Origin: an uncultured Clostridia bacterium
GTDB lineage: Bacteria > Bacillota > Clostridia > TANB77 > CAG-508
DNA length: 25,578 bases
Assembly (NCBI GenBank): GCA_944388615.1
Contig: CALXJL010000004.1
Span: forward strand, 1 to 25,578
Direction: 5' to 3'
Positions 6,157 to 14,477 of this stretch are shown here, piece by piece (positions within the stretch are counted from its first letter, which is position 1; the number at the start of each line of letters is the position of its first letter). The notes below the pieces were generated by a model. It worked only from the letters and a program-made list of their open reading frames with translations, was not told where the DNA came from and ran no database searches. The translations under genes and the position numbers were made by a program.

Positions 6157-8901
6157 ATGGATATAAAAGCAAAAAGTTGGTTACAAAAGATAATAATAAT
6201 ACTTGTTACATTAATATTATTTAACTTTACTGTTCCAGTTGTAAGTAATGCGTCATTAGCTAGTTTGATGTTACAACCAATAAAAGGATTATTTACTGTA
6301 ATAATTGATTCTGTCTTACATTTAGTGGAAGGCTCGCTAATAGGCTTTGATAATGTAGAATGGAACTGGGTAGAAACAGGAATGAACACTGGTGGAAATA
6401 GAGAGTTTGATGCAGGGGATACTGAAATTCCCGATATAAAGGTTAGTCCTGATGAGATTTTTATGAATAAAATAGAAAGCTTAAATGCTAATTTTTTTAG
6501 AGAAATTGAAGATTATGATGATTTAAGTGAAGAACAAAAGGAATTAACAAATGAAAATAGGCAAAGTCATTTACAAACATTGAAACAACTTATACAAAAT
6601 TGGTATATTGCATTAAGGTATATAGCTATAATAGGATTATCGTGTGTATTGGTTTATGTTGGTATAAGAATGGTTATATCTTCTACTGCAGGTGATAAAG
6701 CAAAATATAAGAAAATGTTAATGGATTGGGTTGTAGCACTTTGTTTAATATTTTTTATGCATTATATAATGGCTTTTGGAATGACTTTATCCGAAAGATT
6801 GGTAGCTTTTTTTGCAGGAGATGGTAAAATACAAATTGGGCTTATGGAAGGTGATTCATTTCAAAAGAATAAAAATGGTGACCCTGTAGAGACTAATACA
6901 GTTAATAATTTCTTGGAATTTGTTAGAGTATATGTACAATTAGCAGAACCTGCGCATGCTTTTACATATTTAATTTTGTATATAGTTCTTGCTATTTATA
7001 CGGCATATTTTGCATTTATTTATTTAAAAAGGTTTTTATATTTAGCATTTTTAACATTAATAGCACCATTAGTTGCTCTAACATATCCATTAGATAAGAT
7101 TTCAGATGGTCAAGCACAAGCTTTTAATATATGGCTAAAAGAGTACATGTACAATGCTTTATTACAACCATTCCATTCTTTAATTTATAGAATATTTGTA
7201 TTAATGTCTATGAATCTTGCAGGTGAGAATTTACTATATACTTGTGTTGTTATAGGATTTATGATTCCAGCAGAGAAATTCTTAAAGAAAATGTTTGGAT
7301 TCGACAAAGCAACTACAGCAAGTCCACTTGGAGCAATGGCAACAGGTGCAGCTATGAACAAGGTAATGTCGAATATGAAATCTAAAGCAAATAGTGGTAA
7401 TTCTAATGGAAAAGGAGGAAATAGTTCTGAAAAAGATAATAGCCAAATAAAATTTAAGGCTCAAGATAATGGATATGATGCATTTGGTACTAGTTCTAAT
7501 CCTAGATTAGGAGCAGGTGGAGTTACTGCAAGAGGTAATTCTACAGGAAACTATCCAACAGGAAATCAAGGAAATGGGCAACAGGTAAGAACAAATGGTG
7601 GTCAAGGAAGAAATAGTGGTATTGACAGCTATAGTAATGATGGTAGTGAATGGTTTGCACCTACAGATACTTCTAGAAGCAATAATCTAGGACAAGGAAA
7701 TCCCCAAAATGGAGGAGCAACTCATCAAGATGGACAAGTAGAAAATGGAAGAGATAATAGTGCAAATAGTGGAGTAAATGATAGAGAATCATTAATAGGG
7801 CATGATGGTTCAATACAACCGCAACGTAGTAGACGTGAGGCACTAGGTGAAATGTTTAAAGCTGGAGCAAAAGATGCTGGTTCAACAATTGGTAGAAAGA
7901 TGAAGAATATACCTAAAACTGTATGGAATAATAAAGGAAAAATAGGAAGATGGGTTGCTAAAAAAGGATTAGGAGCAGCATTAGCAGCAGGTATGGGAAC
8001 AGTAGGATTAGCAGCAGGTATTGCAACAGGAGATCCATCTAAAGCTTTCACAATGGCAGGAGCAGGATTAGCAGCAGGATTTAGTGTTGGAGGAAGAATA
8101 GGAGATGGAATATCTAATCAAGCCGGAAAAATATCTCAACCACTAGGTCAGAGATATAGAGATGCAAGATATGGTATACAAGGTGCAAATGAAAAAGCTG
8201 CAAGAGATAGTTTCTTAAATGATAAAAAGGCAATTCAAGAATATAAAGACCATTATGCCAATAAAGGAGAAAGACTTAATACAGCAGAAGTTCAGAAAAG
8301 AATGGAAACAGCTTGGAACTATAAAAGACTTGGATTATCAGATGAGCAAGCAAGAAAAGCTATGAGTTTCAATGATAAAGTATTATCAGATGAGAAATAT
8401 AAAAATATGGATCCTCAAGATAAAATATCAAGAGCAGCAAAAACAGTTGAATTAGCAGATACCATTACAGAAAATGAACTTAACGATCCAAAAAAACTGC
8501 AAGCAAGAAGAAATGGTCTGCTTAGAGCAATGGGCGGTGACGCAAACAAAGTTGATGATTTACTAACAAGTATGGCTGATTATCACTATATGGATGATAT
8601 TGGTAAAGGATATACAGTAGGAAGTTATGATGCAAGACAAGTACTTGCTAATGCAGAAGGAAATGCTAATGAAGGGACTAATGATGAAAGAGATTCAGAT
8701 AATAGAAGAGACACATCTAGATCAAGAGAAGGCACATCTGGCTCGAGAGGAGAAAGAGACACACACGGATCAAGAGGAAACACATCTGGATCAAGAGGAG
8801 AAAGAGATGATAGTAGAGCAGATTCAACACCTACATCAACTAGTAGAAGATGGTCAAATGCTGATTGGAGTGCTGACATAGATGATGGTAGTGGAATTTA
8901 A
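6157..8901 (+). CDS. VirB6/TrbL-like polytopic channel protein with a long C-terminal tail
   Basis: A 914-residue protein. It has an N-terminal signal or anchor helix (about 11-31), then membrane helices at about 154-177, 191-210, 269-289, 292-311 and two near 340-373, matching the VirB6/TrbL class of inner-membrane channel components. The segment GIRMVISSTAGDKAKYKK resembles the loop motif of the pilins. From about 395 the protein changes: a Gly/Asn/Ser/Gln-rich stretch to about 560, a Gly/Ala-rich glycine-zipper-like stretch (about 605-660), a charged helical region (about 670-830) and an Arg/Ser/Gly repeat tail. ATG 6157 is preferred over the adjacent TTG at 6154 given AAGGAGG at 6141. The first half is confidently VirB6-like; the tail has no recognised function. 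Confidence 0.75.
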   Translation: MDIKAKSWLQKIIIILVTLILFNFTVPVVSNASLASLMLQPIKGLFTVIIDSVLHLVEGSLIGFDNVEWNWVETGMNTGGNREFDAGDTEIPDIKVSPDEIFMNKIESLNANFFREIEDYDDLSEEQKELTNENRQSHLQTLKQLIQNWYIALRYIAIIGLSCVLVYVGIRMVISSTAGDKAKYKKMLMDWVVALCLIFFMHYIMAFGMTLSERLVAFFAGDGKIQIGLMEGDSFQKNKNGDPVETNTVNNFLEFVRVYVQLAEPAHAFTYLILYIVLAIYTAYFAFIYLKRFLYLAFLTLIAPLVALTYPLDKISDGQAQAFNIWLKEYMYNALLQPFHSLIYRIFVLMSMNLAGENLLYTCVVIGFMIPAEKFLKKMFGFDKATTASPLGAMATGAAMNKVMSNMKSKANSGNSNGKGGNSSEKDNSQIKFKAQDNGYDAFGTSSNPRLGAGGVTARGNSTGNYPTGNQGNGQQVRTNGGQGRNSGIDSYSNDGSEWFAPTDTSRSNNLGQGNPQNGGATHQDGQVENGRDNSANSGVNDRESLIGHDGSIQPQRSRREALGEMFKAGAKDAGSTIGRKMKNIPKTVWNNKGKIGRWVAKKGLGAALAAGMGTVGLAAGIATGDPSKAFTMAGAGLAAGFSVGGRIGDGISNQAGKISQPLGQRYRDARYGIQGANEKAARDSFLNDKKAIQEYKDHYANKGERLNTAEVQKRMETAWNYKRLGLSDEQARKAMSFNDKVLSDEKYKNMDPQDKISRAAKTVELADTITENELNDPKKLQARRNGLLRAMGGDANKVDDLLTSMADYHYMDDIGKGYTVGSYDARQVLANAEGNANEGTNDERDSDNRRDTSRSREGTSGSRGERDTHGSRGNTSGSRGERDDSRADSTPTSTSRRWSNADWSADIDDGSGI
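8734..8808 (+). repeat. Imperfect 48-base repeat in the VirB6-like tail
   Basis: Positions 8734-8760 and 8782-8808 are nearly identical 27-base segments with a 48-base period, encoding TSGSRGERD twice; related shorter SRG units flank them. The repeat makes a flexible, positively and negatively charged C-terminal tail. Confidence 0.7.
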
Positions 8902-8956
8902 TTTACTTAAGAAAAATGTGACCTAATAAATTAGATTACATTTAATATAAATCCAA

Positions 8957-8994
8957 AAGGACAAATACTAAATAACAGTATTTGTTCTTTTTTT
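8957..8994 (+). terminator. Rho-independent terminator of the secretion operon
   Basis: A GGACAAATACT stem (8959-8969) pairs with 8977-8987 and runs into a T tract (8988-8994). A second, weaker hairpin without a T tract lies just upstream at 8914-8943. Together they close the secretion operon before the carboxypeptidase gene. Confidence 0.75.
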
Positions 8995-9044
8995 ATAAAA
9001 GCATCATAAATATAATGTATAACAAAAAATATTTGGAGGCAAAA

Positions 9045-10313
9045 GTGAAAAAAATATTAATAACAATTATTACTATTATATTCATGATAAATGGAATAAC
9101 CTATCCTAAAGTACTTGCAGATGATATTGATGAAGAATATGAAGAAATAGGAGAAGAGGATTTAAAAGAAACAGTTGAAACCGCAAGTAATAGTAGTGAA
9201 CTACAGATTAATTCAAGAAATGTAGCAGTATTTGATAGAACATCAAAACAAGTAATATACGGAAAAAATGAAAATAAGAAAACAGCAATGGCATCAACAA
9301 CAAAAATAATGACTAGTATTATAGTATTAGAAAATGCAAATCTAAAAGACGAAGTAGAGATATCAGCTAGTGCAGCAGGAATAGGAGGTTCAAGGCTTGG
9401 ACTAAAAAAAGGTGATAAAATATCAGTATTAAACTTGTTATATGGATTAATGCTAAGATCTGGAAATGATGCTGCTTATGCATTAGCAGAATACATAGGA
9501 GGGAGTAAAGAAGGATTCGCAGAATTAATGAACAAAAAAGCGGAAGAATTGAATCTTAAAAATACGCACTTTGTAACACCACATGGACTTGATGATCCAG
9601 AACATTATACAACTGCCACAGAACTTGCAATGCTTACAGATTATGCTTTAGAAAATAAAACTTTTGCGGAAATTGTAAATACAAAAACTTGTACAATTTA
9701 TATTAATGGAAATCCTCGAACAATAAATAATACAAATGAATTATTAGGAAATTTATATGGTGTAAATGGTGTGAAAACAGGATTTACTAATAATGCAGGA
9801 AGGTGTTTAGTAACTTCTGTTAATAGAGATAATTGGAATATTATTACAGTAGTTTTGGGAGCAGATACTAAAAAAATAAGGACAACAGACAGTATAAATT
9901 TAATTGAATATACTTATAAAAACTATTCTAGAGTAAATATTGAGGAAATGTTAAACAAAGAATTTAATAATTGGAAAAATATTAATCAAAAAATGATATC
10001 GATAAATAAATGTAAAAATAACAATTTAGAACTTGAACTAGAATTTAATGGAACAAAGATAAGAGCTATAAAAAATACACAAATAGATAATATAGAATTT
10101 GAGATAAATGTACTTTCCAGGTTAGAAGCACCCGTAGAGAAAGGGAGAGTTATTGGTAATATTATTATAAAAAATGGGGATGAGGTACTAGATATTGCAG
10201 AAGTAAAAAATAAATATGAAATTGAAAAAAAAGGAGTAGAAGACTATTTAAAAATTTTCTTAAACGAATTAGTGAATGGAGATATTATAAAAGAAAATTG
10301 GCCATCGATATAA
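9045..10313 (+). CDS. Secreted serine-type D-Ala-D-Ala carboxypeptidase (peptidase S11)
   Basis: A 422-residue penicillin-binding protein of the DacA/DacF class that removes the terminal D-Ala from peptidoglycan stem peptides outside the membrane. A signal peptide covers about residues 3-23, ending at VLADD. All three active-site motifs are present: S84-T-T-K87, S139-G-N141 and K244-T-G246. A C-terminal beta-rich domain (about 295-420) follows, as in PBP5. GTG 9045 has GGAGG at 9035-9039; an earlier in-frame ATG at 8982 would begin inside the upstream terminator. A TATAAT at 9011 could be its -10 box but lacks a good -35. It follows the secretion operon, where wall remodelling could help pilus passage, but it may equally be a housekeeping enzyme. 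Confidence 0.88.
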   Translation: MKKILITIITIIFMINGITYPKVLADDIDEEYEEIGEEDLKETVETASNSSELQINSRNVAVFDRTSKQVIYGKNENKKTAMASTTKIMTSIIVLENANLKDEVEISASAAGIGGSRLGLKKGDKISVLNLLYGLMLRSGNDAAYALAEYIGGSKEGFAELMNKKAEELNLKNTHFVTPHGLDDPEHYTTATELAMLTDYALENKTFAEIVNTKTCTIYINGNPRTINNTNELLGNLYGVNGVKTGFTNNAGRCLVTSVNRDNWNIITVVLGADTKKIRTTDSINLIEYTYKNYSRVNIEEMLNKEFNNWKNINQKMISINKCKNNNLELELEFNGTKIRAIKNTQIDNIEFEINVLSRLEAPVEKGRVIGNIIIKNGDEVLDIAEVKNKYEIEKKGVEDYLKIFLNELVNGDIIKENWPSI

Positions 10314-10315
10314 GT

Positions 10316-10385
10316 CAGTCCCCAAGTGGACATTTTGTCCATTTGGGGACTGTCCCTGAATGCCCAAAATGTCCACTTGGGGACA
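10316..10385. repeat. Compound palindromic element, REP-like
   Basis: A GC-richer 70-base block between convergent genes. Positions 10316-10331 form a 16-bp hairpin with 10337-10352. In addition, 10318-10337 is the exact inverted complement of 10365-10384 over 20 bases, and a GGGAC/GTCCC palindrome sits at 10346-10356. The same unit is therefore present three times in alternating orientation. Its composition differs from the surroundings, suggesting a repeated extragenic palindrome; it could also end transcription from both sides. Confidence 0.7.
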
Positions 10386-10401
10386 AAACTGGGGTAGATT
10401 T

Positions 10402-11316
10402 TTAATTTATATTCATTTCTACTTTTCCTACTATATCTGAAATGTTTTCTATTTTGTATTTTTTCATATAATCTTCTATTTCTGATATTGTATTGATACT
10501 TGTAGCTGGATTAATAAAATTTCCGGCACCTATTGAAATAGCATTTGCACCAGCTAGCATAAATTCTATTGCATCATCTCCATTTATTATTCCTCCCATT
10601 CCTAAAATAGGAATGTTCACTTTTTGAGCAACTTGATATACCATTCTAACTGCTACTGGTTTTATCGCTGGACCTGAAAGTCCACCAGTATTATTAGCAA
10701 GTTTTGGTCTTTTTGTATGTATATCTATACTCATACCAAGTAATGTATTAATTAAAGAAACTGCATCTGCTCCAGCATCTTCTACAGCTTTAGAAATAGA
10801 TGCTATATCTGTCACATTTGGTGTTAATTTTACTATAAGAGGCTTATCTAAAACTTTTCTTACAGCAGAAGTTACTTCTTTTACACCTTCATATGTAGTA
10901 CCAAAAGCTAAACATCCAGATTTTACATTAGGACAAGAAAGATTTAATTCAACTCCATCTATATCTAATGTGTTTAATATTCTGCATAGATCAACATATT
11001 CATCTATAGAGCTTCCACAAGCATTAACAATAATTGCTGTATCAAATTTTCTAAGCCATGGCAAATCAGTTGCTGCAAAATATTCTACTCCAGGATTTTG
11101 CAAGCCTATACTATTTAGCATTCCACTTGCAGTTTCACATACTCTAGATGGTTTATTTCCACTACGTGGTTTTAAAGAAGTTCCTTTTGTAATTATACCA
11201 CCTAATTTATTTAAATCTATAAATTGTGCAAATTCTCTACCATATCCAAATGTGCCAGAGGCTACAGTAACAGGATTTTTCATTTCTATTCCTGCAAAAT
11301 TTATTTTAGTATTCAT
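10402..11316 (-). CDS. pyrD: Dihydroorotate dehydrogenase B, catalytic subunit
   Basis: A 304-residue FMN enzyme that oxidises dihydroorotate to orotate in UMP synthesis; class 1B enzymes pass the electrons through PyrK to NAD. N-terminal VASGTFGYG and TKGTSLKPRSGN form the FMN and substrate region. The catalytic cysteine is C128 in NLSCPNVK. KLTPN, the SLINT segment and the C-terminal phosphate-binding GMGGI and GAGNF are all in place. Length is normal for the family. GGAGT lies 10 bases before the ATG. It is the last gene of the pyrC-pyrF-pyrK-pyrD run, 21 bases after pyrK. Because class 1B PyrD depends on PyrK, the frameshift in pyrK matters directly for this enzyme. Confidence 0.95.
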   Translation of the reverse strand: MNTKINFAGIEMKNPVTVASGTFGYGREFAQFIDLNKLGGIITKGTSLKPRSGNKPSRVCETASGMLNSIGLQNPGVEYFAATDLPWLRKFDTAIIVNACGSSIDEYVDLCRILNTLDIDGVELNLSCPNVKSGCLAFGTTYEGVKEVTSAVRKVLDKPLIVKLTPNVTDIASISKAVEDAGADAVSLINTLLGMSIDIHTKRPKLANNTGGLSGPAIKPVAVRMVYQVAQKVNIPILGMGGIINGDDAIEFMLAGANAISIGAGNFINPATSINTISEIEDYMKKYKIENISDIVGKVEMNIN

Positions 11317-11337
11317 AAAACTTTCACTCCTTATTAA

Positions 11338-12130
11338 TTATATTTCAACAGTAGATGAATCAAATACTGGACCTGCCTTACAAACATGTAAATATGAAGG
11401 GTTATCTGCAGGACTGTTTGAGGTTTTTACGGCACATCCTAAACATGCTCCAATTCCACATCCCATCTTCTCTTCTAGAGATATTTGACATGGGATATCT
11501 TGTTCTTTGGCAAGTTTTTGAACTGATTTTAGCATTGGAAGCGGACCACAAGCAAAAATTGCATCTATTTTATTTTCTAAAATATCTTTTTCTAAAAAGT
11601 TTATAACAAATCCTTCCTTGCCGTAACTTCCATCATCAGTTGAAATTATTAAATTATTAGAAACAGTTTTAAATTTTTCCTCTAATAATATAAAATCCTT
11701 ATTTCTAAAGCCTAGATATGTATTTACCGTTTTGTTATCTTGTTTGGCACATTTAGCTAGTTCATATAAAGGAAATATTCCTATTCCACCACCTAATATA
11801 GCTATATTTTGATAATTTTCATATTTAAAAGTTCCAAAACCTAGTGGACCTAATATGTCTATTTTATCTCCTATGCTCTTCTCTGATAAAATCCCGAGTA
11901 CCTTTACCTTTTACTTGAAATATAAATTCTAACACATTATTTTCCTTATCAATACTATGGATGCTTATAGGTCTCCTTAAAAACGGATCTGTTTGATCAG
12001 ACACTCTTATTTCAATAAAATTACCTGGTTTAGATGTTTTTACTATTTCAGGTGCTTTTACGCTAAAACAAAAAATATCAGATTTTAATTGTTGTTTTTT
12101 TATTAATTCTGTTTTTACATTTACTGGCAT
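11338..12130 (-). CDS. pyrK: Dihydroorotate dehydrogenase electron-transfer subunit, +1 frameshifted at CGG
   Basis: PyrK carries electrons from PyrD via FAD and a [2Fe-2S] cluster to NAD. The first frame (12130 to 11864) encodes the FAD-domain start, including FLRRPISI, and stops after codon 88. The next frame continues the protein without a gap: SIGDKIDILGPLG, the NAD-domain ILGGGIGIFPL, FACGPLPML and the cluster motif C-x4-C-x2-C with a later C. A single +1 shift at codon 79, an in-frame CGG (11894-11896), joins them into 263 residues, the normal family length. The first product alone would lack the NAD and iron-sulfur parts and could not work. Every downstream motif is intact, so decay looks unlikely. 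GGGAGG precedes the ATG, 13 bases after pyrF. Confidence 0.88.
11893..11896 (-). other. Candidate +1 frameshift site in pyrK (CGG-G)
   Basis: The zero-frame reads GGT ACT CGG GAT and stops at a TAA about 28 bases later. Reading four bases, or skipping the C so that GGG (Gly) is read, restores ILSEKSIGDK. The break is exactly at an in-frame CGG. Confidence 0.7.
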
Positions 12131-12143
12131 TTTATAACCTCCC

Positions 12144-13071
12144 TTATTTAGATAAACTTTTAATTAATTCGTTTTTCATTATTATTGCTTCTTCTCTTGT
12201 CATTTTTGCATAATCTTCTTCTTTATACATATTTTTCCATTTATCAGATTTATATGCACACATTAAACTTCTTGATGCATTTACAATTCCACCTAATCCA
12301 TTTTTATCAAACCCTAGAGCAATATCTTCTGCTTTTCCGTCCTTGAGCACCATATCCTGGTATCAAAAAAAATGTATGTGGAGCAATTTCTCTTATTTGC
12401 TTTAATTGTTTAGGATATGTAGCACCAACAACTGCTGCTATACTACTATATTCATATTCTCCTCTTAGATCTTCTCCCCATTTTTCAACTAATTCTGCTA
12501 CTTGAATATAAACTTCTTTTCCATTTTCTAATTTTAAATCTTGAAGCTCTCCAGATGATGGATTTGAAGTTTTTATTAATACAAATATACCTTTATTGTA
12601 TTTTTTACAATCTTCTATAAATGGTTTTACACAATCTGTTCCCATATATGGATTTACAGTAACAAAATCTACATCAAAAATAGGTTCTTCTGTTTCTCCA
12701 ATTTGAGTTTTACCTAAAAAAGCATTTGAATATCCAGCAGCAGTTGAACCAATATCGCCTCTTTTTATATCTGCTATTACTATCATTCCTTTTTCTTTTG
12801 CATATTTGCAAGTTTCTTTAAATGCTTTTATTCCTGGAATTCCAAACATTTCGTAAAATGCAATTTGTGGTTTTACAGCAGGAATTATATCATTGGTTGC
12901 ATCTATTAATGCTTTGTTATATTCTACTATGGCCTTTCCTACACCTTCTAAATCTTGTGAGTATTTATTTGTTACACATTTAGGCAGCATATCATATCTT
13001 GGGTCTAATCCCATGACTGTTGGATTATTAGTTTGTTTTATTTTATTAATTAAATTATCCATCATATTCAT
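12144..13071 (-). CDS. pyrF: Orotidine 5'-phosphate decarboxylase (type 2), +1 frameshifted at CGG
   Basis: PyrF removes CO2 from OMP to give UMP, the last step of the pathway. The catalytic D101-x-K103-x-x-D106 lies in ADIKRGDIGST, with GLDPR near the N-terminus. The first frame reaches the conserved LIPGYGAQG loop, meets an in-frame CGG (12337-12339, codon 245) and stops 30 bases later. A +1 shift there gives KAEDIALGFDKNGLGGIVNASRSLMCAY, the expected phosphate-binding C-terminus, for 308 residues in total, normal for the type 2 family. Skipping the C would place Gly after GAQG, which is the residue I expect there. I start at ATG 13071, after GGAGGAGAG; the gene overlaps the end of pyrC by 17 bases. 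Confidence 0.88.
12336..12339 (-). other. Candidate +1 frameshift site in pyrF (CGG-A)
   Basis: The zero-frame reads CAA GGA CGG AAA and ends at a TGA about 30 bases on. Skipping the C gives GGA (Gly) and then the conserved KAEDIALGF. The break coincides with the only in-frame CGG in this gene. Confidence 0.7.
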
Positions 13072-14335
13072 ATTTAATCTCTCCTCCGACAATTGTATAT
13101 ACATTTTTACCTTTTAACTTTTTATTTATAAATGGGCTATTTTTTGATTTAGATACTATCATATCTTTTGTATATAAATATTCTTTGTTAGGATCAAATA
13201 TAGTAATATCAGCTTTTTTACCTATCTCTATACAACCCCTATCTTCTAATCCCATAAGTTTGGCAGGATTATAAGATGTAAGTCTAACCATGTCTAAATA
13301 AGAAAGTTCTTTTGTATCTATTAAATTCATTATAATACATGGAATTACTGTCTCAAAACCAATAATACCATTTGGTGCAGACAATAAATCTTTGTCTTTT
13401 TCCCATTCGGAATGAGGAGCATGGTCTGTTATTATTGCATCTATAGTACCATCTTTTAAACCATTTATGATAGCCTGTCTATCACTTTCAGTCCTTAATG
13501 GAGGGTTCATCTTTGCATTTGTTCCACTATTTAGAACTTCTTCTTCAGTTAGAGAAAAATAATGTGGGCATGTTTCACATGTAATTTTTATACCTCTTTT
13601 TTTTGCATCTCTAATCATATCTACAGATCCTTTAGTACTTATGTGACAGATATGAGAATGTATATTATTTGCAGAAGCTATAACTATTTCTCTAGCAGCC
13701 ATTATTTCTTCAGCCTCTCTTAGAACTCCAGGCACTCCTAATTTTTCAGATACTTTTCCATAATTGATAGCTCCTTCTGCAACAGATTTTTCTTCACAAT
13801 GTGAAGCTACAAATGTATTTAATTTGTTTGCCTCAATACTTGCTTGTCTTGCTAATTTAGAATTAACCACAGGCATTCCATCATCTGAAAAGGCAATAGC
13901 ACCTGCATTTTTTAGAGTCTCAAAATCGACTAATTTTTCACCTTTTTCGCCAATTGTTACTGGAGCATAAGGGTAAATATTACATAAATTAACTCTTTTA
14001 GCTTCATTTTTTATTTTTTCTAAAATAATAGCGCTATCAGGAGAAGGATTTGTATTTGGCATTGGACAAATACTGGTAAACCCACCACTAATGGCGCTAT
14101 GTGCTCCTGTTTCAATAGTTTCTTTATATTCAAAACCAGGTTCTCTTAAATGGCAATGAATATCTATCATTCCAGGAATTATTATTAAATTAGTACAATC
14201 AATTATTTTGTCTGCATAATCAGTGATCTCTTTAGAGATTTTAGAGATTATATCATTTTCAATAAGTATATCTAATTTATCACTTATATTATTTTTATAG
14301 TCTACAACTAAGCCGTTTTTTAATAGTATAGTCAT
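13055..14335 (-). CDS. pyrC: Dihydroorotase
   Basis: A 426-residue zinc enzyme of the amidohydrolase superfamily (class I dihydroorotase) that closes carbamoyl aspartate to dihydroorotate. Metal ligands are visible: H60-x-H62 in DIHCHLREPG, D151, H179 in SHCEE, H231 in CHIST and D304 in TDHAPHS. Substrate-contact residues include R64 and the N-P-P-L segment near 277. Length matches the family. It leads the pyrC-pyrF-pyrK-pyrD run and has its own promoter (14364-14392), with AAGGAGG just before the ATG. The leader is only about 20 bases, too short for a PyrR-type attenuator. No in-frame CGG and no frameshift are present. Confidence 0.95.
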   Translation of the reverse strand: MTILLKNGLVVDYKNNISDKLDILIENDIISKISKEITDYADKIIDCTNLIIIPGMIDIHCHLREPGFEYKETIETGAHSAISGGFTSICPMPNTNPSPDSAIILEKIKNEAKRVNLCNIYPYAPVTIGEKGEKLVDFETLKNAGAIAFSDDGMPVVNSKLARQASIEANKLNTFVASHCEEKSVAEGAINYGKVSEKLGVPGVLREAEEIMAAREIVIASANNIHSHICHISTKGSVDMIRDAKKRGIKITCETCPHYFSLTEEEVLNSGTNAKMNPPLRTESDRQAIINGLKDGTIDAIITDHAPHSEWEKDKDLLSAPNGIIGFETVIPCIIMNLIDTKELSYLDMVRLTSYNPAKLMGLEDRGCIEIGKKADITIFDPNKEYLYTKDMIVSKSKNSPFINKKLKGKNVYTIVGGEIKYEYDG

Positions 14336-14363
14336 AAGAACCTCCTTAAATTTAATTTATATG

Positions 14364-14392
14364 ATTGTATCAGAAGGAGTATTACATTTCAA
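14364..14392 (-). promoter_or_regulatory. Promoter of the pyrC-pyrF-pyrK-pyrD operon
   Basis: On the minus strand TTGAAA (14392-14387) and TACAAT (14369-14364) are 17 bases apart. It lies back to back with the promoter of the PyrE-like gene, about 30 bases away, allowing shared control. Confidence 0.7.
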
Positions 14393-14422
14393 TTATTTTA
14401 TAACAATTTATGACGAAAAATG

Positions 14423-14451
14423 TTGAAGTATATTTTTGTGTATGCTACAAT
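14423..14451 (+). promoter_or_regulatory. Promoter of the PyrE-like gene
   Basis: TTGAAG (14423-14428) and TACAAT (14446-14451) with a 17-base spacer. The -10 box is identical to that of the divergent pyrC promoter, in keeping with matched expression. Confidence 0.7.
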
Positions 14452-14477
14452 CCTAAATAATAAAAGGAGGTAAAGGT

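Noticed and set aside
8627..8881. Alternative-frame 84-codon reading frame within the VirB6 tail
   Set aside because: It exists because the overlapping repeat region lacks stops; there is no ribosome site and the main frame continues through it.
14336..14477. PyrR attenuator or uracil-responsive leader upstream of pyrC
   Set aside because: The promoter lies so close to the start codon that the leader is only about 20 bases, with no antiterminator or terminator pair.
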